Source: Bacteroides faecis MAJ27
GTDB lineage: Bacteria > Bacteroidota > Bacteroidia > Bacteroidales > Bacteroidaceae
Assembly (NCBI RefSeq): GCF_900106755.1
Contig: NZ_FNNN01000013.1
Coordinates: forward strand, 1-64,000
Length of the DNA: 64,000 nt
Reading direction: 5' to 3'
Within the stretch, counting starts at the first letter, position 1, and each line of letters starts with the position of its first letter. Under the pieces are notes generated by a model that made no database searches, was not told the DNA's origin, and saw nothing but the letters and a program-made list of their open reading frames with translations. This document shows, piece by piece, positions 27,312 to 36,830 of this stretch. The position numbers were made by a program, and so were the translations under genes.

Positions 27312-29678
27312 ATGGATAGCGAACAAACAAAAGAAGCATTAAAAGAAGAATTAGAGTTACTCAGAAAAGAAAATGAGCAACTGAAGCGACAACTTCTGTC
27401 TCTTGAACAGAAAAAACAGACAGAAGAAAGTACTGCCAGTTTTCAGGAAAGGTATGCTGTCAGAATCTTGAATTCTTTACCGGATATGTTAACCGTTTTC
27501 AACAACGACGAAGTAGGAATTGAAGTGGTTTCCAATGAAGAAACCAATCATGTCGGAATATCCAACAAGGACTTTGAAGGAATGCGTATGTGTGACATGG
27601 TACCTCCGGAGGCCTATCAGAATATCCACTCGAATATGCAGAAAGTGATTGCTACAAGAACTGTTTCGGCAGCGCATCACGATCTGGATTTCAATGGCTC
27701 CCATCATTATTACGAGAACCGTATCTTTCCGTTGGATGAAGAACATGTACTGATCATGTGTCGTGATATCACAGAGCGGGTGGCTACCCAGCGACAGCTG
27801 GAGGTGTTTAAGAGTGTACTCGACAAGGTTAGTGATAGTATTCTTGCCGTATCGAGTGATGGAACTTTAGTATATGCCAATAAACAATTTATAGAAGAAT
27901 ATGGTGTCACCCAGCAAATGGGCACACAAAAGATATATGACCTGCCTGTCTCCATGCGTACACCGGAGCTTTGGGAAGCCAAGCTGAAAGATATACGCGA
28001 TAATGGTGGCAGTTTTTCGTATCGCGCGGCGTATGTGCGTAAAGGTGAAGAGAAAGAAAGGGTGCATCAGGTTTCTACCTATTTGACCAAAGAAGACGAT
28101 ATGGAACTTATTTGGTTTTTTACTCAGGACATTACAGATGTCATCAAGAAACGGGATGACCTTCGGGAATTAAATCTATTGTTGGACGGCATTCTGAATA
28201 ATATCCCGGTTTATCTGTTTGTGAAAGATCCCGAAGATGACTTCAAGTATCTGTATTGGAATAAAGCTTTTGCCGAACATTCCAAGATTCCGACATCCCG
28301 GGCCATCGGGCATACGGACTTTGAAATCTTTCCTGAACGTGCGGATGCCGAAAGATTTCGCAGAGACGATCTGGAACTGATTCGCACGCATGAACGAATC
28401 GAAATGCAGGAGACCTATGTGGCAGCTACCGGAGAGACTCGTATCGTGCAGACTTTGAAAGCACTCGTACCTATGGAAGGGCGTGAACCGCTTTTGATAG
28501 GCATATCCTGGGATATCACTAATTTCCAGAATATCGAGCAGGAATTGATTAAGGCACGTATCAAGGCTGAGCAGTCCGACAGGCTGAAAACTGCTTTTCT
28601 GGCAAATATGAGTCATGAAATCCGGACACCTCTGAATGCGATTGTAGGTTTCTCTAATCTGTTGCCTTCTGCCGAAAATGTGGAGGAGGAGAAGCTTTAT
28701 TCCCGTATCATCAATCAGAATTCAGAGATATTGTTGCAGCTAATCAATGATATTCTGGACTTGTCGAAAATAGAAGCGGGCACGCTGGAATATGTCAAAC
28801 AGCCCATGAATCTGGGGGAAGTATGCCGCAATATTTATGAGATTCATAAAGGACGTGTACAAGAAGGAGTTACCCTTATTCTGGATAATAAAGAAGATGA
28901 TCTGATTATTGAAGAAGATCGGAATCGTATTATGCAGGTTATTACTAATTTTATAACCAATGCCACTAAATTTACTTATGCAGGTGAAATCCGCTTCGGC
29001 TTTAAAATAGAGAATCATTGTATTCATGTTTATGTGAAGGATACAGGCATCGGGATAGAGGCGAGTAAAGTGGATCATATCTTTGACCGTTTTGTCAAAT
29101 TGAATTCTTTTGCACAGGGTACGGGCTTGGGTCTCGCCATTTGCCGGATGATAATAGAAAAAATAGGAGGGGAGATTGGAGTCACTTCGGAAACAGGGAA
29201 AGGGTCGACTTTCTTCTTCACCATACCGTATAAGGAGAATTCGGATGAGCATATAACTTTTTCCGATGCTTTTGAAACGAAATATATCAGCCATACTATA
29301 AAGAGAATGCAGAAAATCAAAAAGATTCTGGTGGCTGAAGATGTGGACAGTAATTTTGTATTAGTCAAAAACATGATTGGGAAAGAGTATACTTTGCTGT
29401 GGGCCAAAGATGGTTTTGAAGCTGTAGAAATGTATAAACGATATCAGCCGGATTTGATTCTGATGGATATCAAAATGCCTCGTATGGATGGTTTGGAGGC
29501 TACCCGTATCATTCGTTCGTATTCAAAGGAAATCCCTGTCATAGCACTGACTGCTTATGCCTTTGAGACCGATAAGGAGCAGGCTTTTGAGGCCGGTTGC
29601 ACTGATTTTGTTACGAAACCGGTATCACGGGAGGCATTGGAAAAAGCGCTGGGAAAATATTCAAATTTAACCATGTAG
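27312..29678 (+). CDS. Hybrid sensor histidine kinase with PAS domains
   Basis: 788 residues, apparently cytoplasmic, with no membrane helix. Order: N-terminal coiled coil (about 5-40), three PAS-like domains (about 50-150, 165-275, 285-410), HisKA with phospho-acceptor H435 in NMSHEIRTPLNAIVG, HATPase with N-box TNFITNATKFT, VKDTGIGIEA and GTGLGLAICRMI, then a receiver (about 670-785) with phospho-acceptor D719 in ILMDIKMPRMDG and KPVS. The third PAS region (KDPEDDFKYLYWNKAFAEHS) resembles redox/ligand PAS sensors. No partner regulator is adjacent, so the output is unknown. The gap to the carboxylase operon suggests separate transcription. Confidence 0.88.
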   Translation: MDSEQTKEALKEELELLRKENEQLKRQLLSLEQKKQTEESTASFQERYAVRILNSLPDMLTVFNNDEVGIEVVSNEETNHVGISNKDFEGMRMCDMVPPEAYQNIHSNMQKVIATRTVSAAHHDLDFNGSHHYYENRIFPLDEEHVLIMCRDITERVATQRQLEVFKSVLDKVSDSILAVSSDGTLVYANKQFIEEYGVTQQMGTQKIYDLPVSMRTPELWEAKLKDIRDNGGSFSYRAAYVRKGEEKERVHQVSTYLTKEDDMELIWFFTQDITDVIKKRDDLRELNLLLDGILNNIPVYLFVKDPEDDFKYLYWNKAFAEHSKIPTSRAIGHTDFEIFPERADAERFRRDDLELIRTHERIEMQETYVAATGETRIVQTLKALVPMEGREPLLIGISWDITNFQNIEQELIKARIKAEQSDRLKTAFLANMSHEIRTPLNAIVGFSNLLPSAENVEEEKLYSRIINQNSEILLQLINDILDLSKIEAGTLEYVKQPMNLGEVCRNIYEIHKGRVQEGVTLILDNKEDDLIIEEDRNRIMQVITNFITNATKFTYAGEIRFGFKIENHCIHVYVKDTGIGIEASKVDHIFDRFVKLNSFAQGTGLGLAICRMIIEKIGGEIGVTSETGKGSTFFFTIPYKENSDEHITFSDAFETKYISHTIKRMQKIKKILVAEDVDSNFVLVKNMIGKEYTLLWAKDGFEAVEMYKRYQPDLILMDIKMPRMDGLEATRIIRSYSKEIPVIALTAYAFETDKEQAFEAGCTDFVTKPVSREALEKALGKYSNLTM

Positions 29679-29699
29679 AATACGGAGACAGAAAACTTT

Positions 29700-29765
29700 A
29701 AAAAGAAACTGCTATTCTATAAAGAAGAATGAATCAGCCTTCTTAAAAAATACCAGTTTCTTTTT
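29700..29765. terminator. Bidirectional terminator between hybrid kinase and bioD
   Basis: AAAAAGAAACTG (29700-29711) pairs with CAGTTTCTTTTT (29754-29765). It lies between the convergent hybrid kinase and bioD genes and has T runs on both strands. The long loop (about 42 bases) contains a second small hairpin-like segment. Confidence 0.7.
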
Positions 29766-29778
29766 CTCAAAACAATAT

Positions 29779-30426
29779 CTATTCTTTTATTTCAGGAACT
29801 AATAAAAACTTCGTATCCGGAAAGTATTTTTCCAGCCAAGTCCGGATAAAGTTCATTGTATCATTTTGAATCGTTTTATCTTCCACTGTTGGATAGAGAT
29901 TATAAAGTACTGTATCCAGAACAATCCCCCGTTTCTGTATGGCTTCAAGGCTCAAAAGTGTATGATTGATGCTTCCCAGTTTGCCGGAAGTAACGAAAAT
30001 GAGTGGATATTTCTCCTGTGCGATATAATCAATCGTTAAAAGTTTCGTAGTCAGAGGGACCATAAGACCTCCTGCCCCTTCAAGTAAGACATAATCATAT
30101 CGTTCGCTCAGTATTTCAGTAGATCGTTTGATTTTATCAAAGTTGATAGGTCGATTATCTAATTCGGAAGCCAGATGGGGTGAAGCTGGGTAAGAATATA
30201 TCTCCGGCATGGTAAGCCCTTCCCGGTCTTCTTCAGTGAAGGGGATTCCCATGATATGACGATGGAGGTCTATGTCTTCGGAGTGACCCACATTCCCGGT
30301 TTGGATGAACTTTTGGGTAATTGTCCTTTTGCCATGTTGGTTCCATTCACGTGCCAAGTAGCCGGTCGCATAACTTTTTCCTGCATCAGTATCGATGCCG
30401 CTTACAAAATATACATTCTGTTTCAT
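29779..30426 (-). CDS. bioD: Dethiobiotin synthetase
   Basis: About 215 residues. The P-loop is close to the start ([18 protein letters not shown]), followed by the substrate loop [15 protein letters not shown] and the [12 protein letters not shown] motif. It closes the ureido ring of 7,8-diaminononanoate with CO2 and ATP, the penultimate step of biotin synthesis. The start at 30426 overlaps the bioC stop by four bases (ATGA), which favours it over a further upstream in-frame Met. Last gene of the bio operon. Confidence 0.92.
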   Translation of the reverse strand: MKQNVYFVSGIDTDAGKSYATGYLAREWNQHGKRTITQKFIQTGNVGHSEDIDLHRHIMGIPFTEEDREGLTMPEIYSYPASPHLASELDNRPINFDKIKRSTEILSERYDYVLLEGAGGLMVPLTTKLLTIDYIAQEKYPLIFVTSGKLGSINHTLLSLEAIQKRGIVLDTVLYNLYPTVEDKTIQNDTMNFIRTWLEKYFPDTKFLLVPEIKE

Positions 30427-31208
30427 ACTTTTTTCTTTTTTGCTATGATATAAATAGGGTGATATGTCAAAGACACAGAAGTGCCTTGTGTAAATTCTTG
30501 CGTGTAACGTTCGCAAAAATACTGTAGATCACGACGGGTCCAAGCCTGTCTCTTTTGCTTTGGATAGAAAGAAGAATGTGCTGATAAACTATTTACACCT
30601 GTCTGTTTCAGATGATACAATACCTTCATCGGATTTTCGAAAGAGAGGAGAATCAGCTCTTCTTCTGAGTACAGTATATCAAAATGAGGAGACAGGGCAG
30701 CTTCAAGTTCTTCTTTTGAACGATAGGGAAGACCTGTTCCGGTAAGCTCACGTATTTCCTTCATATTCTTCTTCCCGAAAGTGCTGAAAGCAAAATAACC
30801 TTGACTATGAAGTAGTGTATTGCATCTTTTGAAAAAGTTCTCCGGCGACTCAAACCATTGCAAAGCAGAACAGGAAGTAATTAAAGTACTTTTATCCGGA
30901 AAAGGAATCGTTTCTGCATCTCCGGAAAGAAAAGAGACTTGCTTCTCCTTTAATAAATCTTCGCAGCAATATCTCATTTCCGGACACAGATCGTTCAGCA
31001 ATAACTCTTCCGGACGAAGGGTACGGAGCAGCATTCGGGAATAAACACCTGTGCCGCATCCAAACTCAATCACTTTCGGGCAGGGAGAGAGGATATATTT
31101 TTTAAGCAGACGGATCATTTTGTCTGCTATCTGCCGTTGTACGTTTGCTTCACGGGGGTAGGTGGCGATGGCTTTTGAGAAACGTTCCGCAATAATTGTC
31201 TTATTCAT
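30423..31208 (-). CDS. bioC: Malonyl-ACP O-methyltransferase
   Basis: 261-residue class I SAM-dependent methyltransferase. SAM motif I is [17 protein letters not shown] (near residue 43), with [17 protein letters not shown] and [18 protein letters not shown] downstream, the pattern of BioC. The N-terminus [24 protein letters not shown] is also characteristic. It masks malonyl-ACP as a methyl ester so the fatty acid synthase can build pimeloyl-ACP. It overlaps bioD and follows bioG by 9 bases. Confidence 0.9.
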   Translation of the reverse strand: MNKTIIAERFSKAIATYPREANVQRQIADKMIRLLKKYILSPCPKVIEFGCGTGVYSRMLLRTLRPEELLLNDLCPEMRYCCEDLLKEKQVSFLSGDAETIPFPDKSTLITSCSALQWFESPENFFKRCNTLLHSQGYFAFSTFGKKNMKEIRELTGTGLPYRSKEELEAALSPHFDILYSEEELILLSFENPMKVLYHLKQTGVNSLSAHSSFYPKQKRQAWTRRDLQYFCERYTQEFTQGTSVSLTYHPIYIIAKKKKV

Positions 31209-31217
31209 GATCGATGG

Positions 31218-31877
31218 TTACTTGATGTTCATAATTACCTCATAAAAAAGTTCCTGCTGATAGTGAGCGGCTTCGACATTTACAAGGGAATCTACTTTAT
31301 TTCTCCATGCTGTCTCTTGATACTCCGGAAGGAAAATCCGGTCATTTTTCCCTACGATGGCTTTATGCCAGATGAAGTCTGAAGATACCGATGACAGGCA
31401 TTGTTGCCGGATGGCAGCAAGTTCTTCTTTTAACTCTTCAACCGGACGCTTGGGAGCTATTGTTTGAAAAGCTTTGTAATCGGTGGAAGAGTTACACATT
31501 CTTCGCTGGAACTTCTGTAGCGTTTGTTCATTCAATCCTTGCAGGGTACCTTCAAAGACAGATGGCATAATTCCTTTCGTTGCATGTATGGGATAAAGTG
31601 TTCCGTTGATGGCGATACTTTGGGAAACAGGCAGGGAAGGATGCTGCTTCATTATCTGCGAGGCAGCCCAAACTCCCATCGACCATGCAATCAGAGTTAT
31701 TTCGGAATATGCTTGCATCAAAGTAGTATCGAACTCTAACGAGCGATAGTCATAACAAATCATCCAATCACATCCTGCAGGCTGGATGTGAAGAAATGGT
31801 GTTTCATCCATTCCCCAGCCGGCAAAGAATAATAGTAGCTGTTTTTGACTGTTATTGATGATAAAATGCTGTTTCAT
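31218..31877 (-). CDS. bioG: Pimeloyl-ACP methyl ester esterase (BioG type)
   Basis: 219 residues of the BioG/DUF452 alpha/beta-hydrolase family. The nucleophile elbow IAWSMGVWAAS (Ser in GxSxG-like context, near residue 67), the early LLLFFAGWGMDE oxyanion region and a late His (VEAAHYQQELF) complete a triad. It demethylates pimeloyl-ACP methyl ester, ending the bioC-dependent branch. Its start overlaps the bioF stop by four bases. BioG here takes the role BioH plays in E. coli. Confidence 0.85.
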   Translation of the reverse strand: MKQHFIINNSQKQLLLFFAGWGMDETPFLHIQPAGCDWMICYDYRSLEFDTTLMQAYSEITLIAWSMGVWAASQIMKQHPSLPVSQSIAINGTLYPIHATKGIMPSVFEGTLQGLNEQTLQKFQRRMCNSSTDYKAFQTIAPKRPVEELKEELAAIRQQCLSSVSSDFIWHKAIVGKNDRIFLPEYQETAWRNKVDSLVNVEAAHYQQELFYEVIMNIK

Positions 31878-33028
31878 TGGTTTATTATTTCTATTAGTCT
31901 GTCGATTTCATTTTCTGTGATGTCCGCTGTCAATGAGAAACGGATACGGGAAGTCCCTTCGGGCACTGTAGGCGGGCGTACAGGCAAAGCGTAGAACCCT
32001 TTGCGTTGCAATTCTTCTGCTTTCTTTATGGTATCTTCGCTTGCTCCGACCACCATCGGTACAATGTGGCTGACAGAAGGACACTGATACCCTTTATCGG
32101 ACAGTGCTTCTTTCAGTTGCCGACTGATTTGCAGCAGATGTTCTCTTTTCTTCCGGAAATCGGTGAGGTGCTTCAGTACCCATGAAGTCCATTGAATCTG
32201 GATAGGAGGAAGTGCTGTTGTGAAGATAAATGTACGCATCTTATTGATCAGATACTCCCGGATGATTTGTCGGCAGATGATATATGCTCCGGCAGATGCC
32301 GCTGCTTTTCCGAAAGTTCCTATCAGAAAGTCTATGTCGTTGATGCAATTTTGTTCTTCGGCACATCCTAAGCCTTTTTTGCCTCGTGCTCCGAAAGCGT
32401 GGGCTTCGTCTACATAAAGAAGAACGTTAGAGTAATTGTGTTTCAATCGTACCAATGCTTGTAAATCGGCTTCATCTCCGTCCATACTGAAGATACTTTC
32501 GGTAACGATTATGATCTTCTCATACATACTGTGGTTTTCTTCAAGAAGACGTTGGAGCTGGGGTAAATCATTATGGCGATACCGGATACATTTGGCAGAT
32601 GATAATCTGATTCCGTCTATCAGGCTTGCATGTACAAGTTTATCCGCAAGTATTAATGTCCGGGCATCGCTGACTGCCGGAAGAATACCTGTATTGGCAT
32701 GGTATCCACTATTGAATACGAGGGCGCTTTCTGCTCCGAACATAGTGCTTAATTGTTGTTCCAGCTCCTCATAGACAGTGTAGTTGCCTGTCAATAGGCG
32801 GGAAGAAGAGGAAGTGGGCAGAAATGATTCAGGGGTGAGGTTCTTTAAGAATTCCTCTCTTAAAGACAAATCATTGGCTAACCCCAGATAATCATTGGAT
32901 GAAAGGTTCAGCATTCGTTGTCCGTTTACTATCACATCTCTTCCCTCATGAGTCAACTGCGGAAGGGAACGGTAATTCTTCTTTTCTTTTAAAATCAGAA
33001 GTTCTTGATTTATGTTGTCTAAAATCAT
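31874..33028 (-). CDS. bioF: 8-Amino-7-oxononanoate synthase
   Basis: 384-residue PLP enzyme of the alpha-oxoamine synthase family. Motifs: NLSSNDYLGLANDLSLREEF near residue 42, SSSSRLLTGNYTVYEELEQ near 75, VDEAHAFGARG near 200, and the PLP lysine in GTFGKAAASAGAY near 238. It condenses pimeloyl-ACP with alanine. The length is normal. It lies 25 bases after bioAB and overlaps bioG. Confidence 0.92.
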   Translation of the reverse strand: MILDNINQELLILKEKKNYRSLPQLTHEGRDVIVNGQRMLNLSSNDYLGLANDLSLREEFLKNLTPESFLPTSSSSRLLTGNYTVYEELEQQLSTMFGAESALVFNSGYHANTGILPAVSDARTLILADKLVHASLIDGIRLSSAKCIRYRHNDLPQLQRLLEENHSMYEKIIIVTESIFSMDGDEADLQALVRLKHNYSNVLLYVDEAHAFGARGKKGLGCAEEQNCINDIDFLIGTFGKAAASAGAYIICRQIIREYLINKMRTFIFTTALPPIQIQWTSWVLKHLTDFRKKREHLLQISRQLKEALSDKGYQCPSVSHIVPMVVGASEDTIKKAEELQRKGFYALPVRPPTVPEGTSRIRFSLTADITENEIDRLIEIINQ

Positions 33029-33053
33029 ACTTTATACAATGATAAAAAATAAG

Positions 33054-35276
33054 TTACATCTCGCTTACTATCTTGAGCACTCTGGTAGTTAGTTTACTTA
33101 ACTGCTCCGGAGCAATGATGAACGGAGGCATCAGATAAACCAATTTTCCAAAAGGGCGTACCCAGATACCTTCTTCTACAAAGCGGCGTTGCATATATGC
33201 CATGTTTACTGAGCGTTTTGTTTCGATGACTCCTATGGCTCCTAATATCCGTACATCCGCTACTTGCGCTAACTTGCGGGCAGGAGCCAGTTCCTCCTTT
33301 AGCTGAGTTTCAATTCGTTTCACGTTCTCTGCCCAGCAGGAATCGAGCAAGAGCCGGACGGAAGCGCATGCTACTGCGCAAGCGAGCGGATTACCCATAA
33401 AAGTGGGACCGTGCATAAAAGCTCCCGGTGCATGATTGGAGATCGTATCTGCTATCCGGTTGCTTGCCAGTACAGCAGACAGCGTCATGTATCCTCCGGT
33501 CAGTGCTTTTCCTATACACATGATATCCGGTTCTACTCCGGCATGTTCCCAGGCAAAGAGTTTGCCGGTACGTCCGAATCCTGTTGCTATTTCGTCAAAT
33601 ATCAGGAGAATATCATATTCTTTGCAGAGTTTTTCCGCTTCACGCAGATATTGCGGATGATAAAACCACATACCGCCTGCCCCTTGAACAATAGGTTCGA
33701 GGATAAGTGCCGCCAGTTCTTTAGAGTGTTTCTCTATGGTCTCCTGCAAGGGGATGATATCTTCCGGATGCCATTCTCCGTCAAATCGGGAAGAGGGTGC
33801 CGGAACAAAATAACGGACAGGAAGCGATGAACCGAAAAGGCTGTGCATTCCTGTTACGGGATCGCATACGGACATTGCATTCCAAGTGTCACCGTGATAA
33901 CCGGAGCGGATGGTTACGAAATTATTTTTTTCAGGTTTTCCGGCTGCATACCAGTATTGTACGGCCATTTTTAAGGCAACCTCTACTGCTACCGAACCGG
34001 AATCCGCATAAAAAATCTTTTGCATGGACGGGGGAACCAATGGCAATAGTAGCTTACCTAATTCGATGGCCGGATCATGCGTCAGTCCTCCAAACATGAT
34101 ATGTGACATCTTATCTAGCTGGTCTTTTGCTGCCTGATTCAGTGTCGGGTGGTTGTATCCGTGCACTGCACACCACCAGGATGACATTCCTTCAATCAAT
34201 GTCCGTCCATCTTCGAGGGTAATTGTTGCTCCGTCTGCCCGTTTCACTTTATAAACAGGTAATGGATCGGTCGTAGAGGTATAAGGATGCCACAAATGTT
34301 CACGATCAAATTGAGAATCCGCGAAATGGTATCCTTCTTCCAGAATCATCTTTTTGTCATCTGAAACCTTCGAACCGAGCGTTGTCAGCAGATCGCCCAC
34401 AATAGCGGAATTGATGCCGATGAATAGTGCTTTGTGCATGGCTTCGGGAGTGAGTTGTGAACGACCTCCGGCGAAACGTAGGAAAGCGGTGGGATTGATA
34501 AAGCGGAACAGGGCAACAGTTCTCAGAATTTCTTCTTCACTCAAGGGCTTTTCACCTTCTAATGGGGTTCCGGGTATCGGACTTAACAAGTTGATGGGAA
34601 TAGACTGTACATTCAGTTCTGCCAGTGTGAAAGCAAATTCGATACGTTGTTCCATCGTTTCTCCCATACCGATAATTCCACCGCAGCAGATATCCATACC
34701 TACCCGGCGGGCAGCATCGAGAGTTGCCAGTTTCTGCTCTTGTGTATGTGTGGAGCAGAGTTTGGGAAAAAAGGAAGGGGCTGTTTCGAGGTTACAGTGG
34801 TAGCGGGTGATTCCGGCATCGTGTAGTGAGCGGAGTTCTTCTTCGTTGAGTAATCCCAATGATGCGCAAAGCTGAATTGACGAATGATTCCGCATGAGGC
34901 GGACTGTGTCGCAAAGTTGTGTTATCTGTCTGGAAGAAGGTTTTCGTCCGCTGGTGACGAGGGAGAAACGGTTGACGTCTTGACTTTCGTTGTATTTTGC
35001 CTGTCGGAGGCACTCTTCAGCGGGCAGGAGATCGTAAATCTCGGCTTGGGTCTTGTAGTGAGAGGATTGTGCACACCATTTGCAATTCTCCGGACACCGG
35101 CCGGACTTGGCGTTAATGATGGAACACATGTCGAATTCGTGCGAAGCACATGCGATGGTAATCTCGTGCGCGGCGGCATATAGCGCCTCGCTGTCGGCCA
35201 TGTTGGCCAGCCAAGCGGCTTGGTCGGGCGATATGTCAATGCCTGCCAATACTTGGTCTTTGATTTCTTGAAGTGT
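33054..35276 (-). CDS. bioAB: Fused biotin synthase and DAPA aminotransferase (BioAB)
   Basis: About 740 residues from the Met at 35276. The N-terminal half (to ~residue 320) is biotin synthase BioB, a radical-SAM enzyme with the 4Fe-4S motif [17 protein letters not shown] and the second-cluster region [15 protein letters not shown]. The C-terminal half (from ~335) is BioA, a class III aminotransferase with [31 protein letters not shown] and the PLP lysine in [11 protein letters not shown]. One polypeptide thus carries two non-consecutive steps (DAPA formation and sulfur insertion). It heads the operon bioAB-F-G-C-D. The open frame extends upstream to 35510; that extension is listed separately. 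Confidence 0.92.
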   Translation of the reverse strand, partial: TLQEIKDQVLAGIDISPDQAAWLANMADSEALYAAAHEITIACASHEFDMCSIINAKSGRCPENCKWCAQSSHYKTQAEIYDLLPAEECLRQAKYNESQDVNRFSLVTSGRKPSSRQITQLCDTVRLMRNHSSIQLCASLGLLNEEELRSLHDAGITRYHCNLETAPSFFPKLCSTHTQEQKLATLDAARRVGMDICCGGIIGMGETMEQRIEFAFTLAELNVQSIPINLLSPIPGTPLEGEKPLSEEEILRTVALFRFINPTAFLRFAGGRSQLTPEAMHKALFIGINSAIVGDLLTTLGSKVSDDKKMILEEGYHFADSQFDREHLWHPYTSTTDPLPVYKVKRADGATITLEDGRTLIEGMSSWWCAVHGYNHPTLNQAAKDQLDKMSHIMFGGLTHDPAIELGKLLLPLVPPSMQKIFYADSGSVAVEVALKMAVQYWYAAGKPEKNNFVTIRSGYHGDTWNAMSVCDPVTGMHSLFGSSLPVRYFVPAPSSRFDGEWHPEDIIPLQETIEKHSKELAALILEPIVQGAGGMWFYHPQYLREAEKLCKEYDILLIFDEIATGFGRTGKLFAWEHAGVEPDIMCIGKALTGGYMTLSAVLASNRIADTISNHAPGAFMHGPTFMGNPLACAVACASVRLLLDSCWAENVKRIETQLKEELAPARKLAQVADVRILGAIGVIETKRSVNMAYMQRRFVEEGIWVRPFGKLVYLMPPFIIAPEQLSKLTTRVLKIVSEM

Positions 35277-35468
35277 CATAAATGTATGATAAGGGATAGT
35301 TTGTGCAGCATTCTGCTTGCGAAGAGCCACATCTACCACATTCGTATGCAGGTGACCGATTTGGAATTCACGTCCCATACTCGCAAAAGCGGCATAGTTC
35401 TTTCTGCCCCAATAGCGGAAGCGGGAAAGAAGGGAACGTGTAGTCTGTATGTGGCGTTGTTTCTTCAT
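35277..35468 (-). other. In-frame extension upstream of bioAB
   Basis: The bioAB frame stays open for another 78 codons. From a Met at 35468 it reads as a basic, aromatic peptide: [20 protein letters not shown] and [20 protein letters not shown]. This resembles the N-terminal leader seen on some Bacteroidetes TonB-dependent vitamin transporters and on small Bacteroides hypothetical proteins. BioB enzymes normally begin near MTLQEIKDQ. The segment could be a separate leader peptide, a relic of a deleted transporter gene, or a real N-terminal extension. Confidence 0.45.
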
Positions 35469-35559
35469 CAGGTTCTTGTTTTTGAAGTAAAGAACGGGGC
35501 AAATGTACAAAGATTCTTTGGATAAGCAAGCAAGTTAATGATTTCTGCTGTATCTGCTT

Positions 35560-36666
35560 CTACTTCTTTTTTCTGTATTCCTTGCGTAAATTGAAATTGA
35601 ATCCGACATATACCTGAAGCGTTCCGAACCCGTTGTCCAGTGAGAAATTATTCCGGTGGTAATTGTAGTTTTTGCCGACAAATGAGGTACCGACGAAATA
35701 TTTTCCGTTATTATAGACTACTCCCGCACGAATCAGAAAGTCGAGATTAAAATTGCCGTACCATGTCTTTCCTTCGTGGGTTTCTGCATCTACATCGGAA
35801 GCTTTATAGGCTATGGCGGGAGTGAGAGACAGGCATGCCAGGCAGTTACGGGCAAATACCCAGTTATAGGCATAGCCAAAACTGATATTGGCATTGGTGT
35901 ATTTTATATTGTTGACTTTCATGCCGGGATTCATTGTTTCCAGTATGAAATCGGGAAGTTCTGTATAATCAAACTCAAGATTATGTTTTGAAATGGAAAA
36001 ACCTGCGATAAACGAACCTGCATTCCGGTGTTGATTGGTTGACTGGCTGAAAGCGGCGGGGTAGGAGAATTTGCGGTTGTTAAAGATATAGTATAGGTTC
36101 AGTCCTCTGATATCGACCTTTATTCCGTTGAAGTTCTCGGAGTAATTGGCGGGGATGTCTTCCGGGAAACCGTTGATCTTATGAATTTTGTAGTTATTAC
36201 CCGTACGACGATAGAAAATGTCTACTCCTAGTTTGGAACTGTATAAGCTTAAGTCAAATTCTGTTCCTTTGTTCCTCCGGTTCGTTTTCCGGTAAATATC
36301 GTCCACGTCTACGGACCATCCCAGAAAAATCCATCGCCAGCCAAAGTACAATCCTATTTTGTTATGTGGATTGGGGGAGAAACTCAGCTTTTGTGGTTGT
36401 GGCAGATTGCTGGTAACAGAATAATATTCAAAGTTGCTGAAATGTGTCGTCATTAATGCGTAGTTATACCGGTTGGGACTGATGTAAAGTGTGTCGAAGT
36501 CACTGAAATTCATGAATTTCTTAATGGCTCTTTTGAAAGCGCTCGGTTGGGCCGGCACCACAGAATCAGCTTGCAGACTATCGTTCATTAGGGTATCTCT
36601 CCCTTCAGTTTGAGCCTGTAAGGAGAGTGACAGAAACAGAAAAAGAGATAGAACAATTTGTTTCAT
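35560..36666 (-). CDS. DUF4421 outer-membrane beta-barrel protein
   Basis: About 368 residues. The start at 36666 gives a signal peptide (MKQIVLSLFLFLSLSLQAQ). The mature protein resembles DUF4421: NFSDFDTLYISPNRYNYALM, PNPHNKIGLYFGWRWIFLGWSVD, then many alternating strands with aromatic ends (SFGYAYNWVFARNCL, VGVNF-type ending QVYVGFNFNLRKEYRKK). Predicted outer-membrane protein of unknown function. Single gene, divergent from susC. Confidence 0.7.
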   Translation of the reverse strand: MKQIVLSLFLFLSLSLQAQTEGRDTLMNDSLQADSVVPAQPSAFKRAIKKFMNFSDFDTLYISPNRYNYALMTTHFSNFEYYSVTSNLPQPQKLSFSPNPHNKIGLYFGWRWIFLGWSVDVDDIYRKTNRRNKGTEFDLSLYSSKLGVDIFYRRTGNNYKIHKINGFPEDIPANYSENFNGIKVDIRGLNLYYIFNNRKFSYPAAFSQSTNQHRNAGSFIAGFSISKHNLEFDYTELPDFILETMNPGMKVNNIKYTNANISFGYAYNWVFARNCLACLSLTPAIAYKASDVDAETHEGKTWYGNFNLDFLIRAGVVYNNGKYFVGTSFVGKNYNYHRNNFSLDNGFGTLQVYVGFNFNLRKEYRKKK

Positions 36667-36830
36667 CCTGTGATTTTTCGTTGCTATGATTGATACTGTT
36701 CGTTTCACGAATGTACTACCTTTCGTTGATTTATACTAATAATCGTCTAAAAAAATGTTTCGTTTCCTAAACAAATGAGATATGTATTCTGTTAGTTAGA
36801 ACAAGCAAATAAATCCTAAGCCACAAAATT

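Noticed and set aside
34354..34803. Long open frame opposite bioAB
   Set aside because: It is the antisense shadow of strongly conserved radical-SAM coding sequence and resembles no protein I know.
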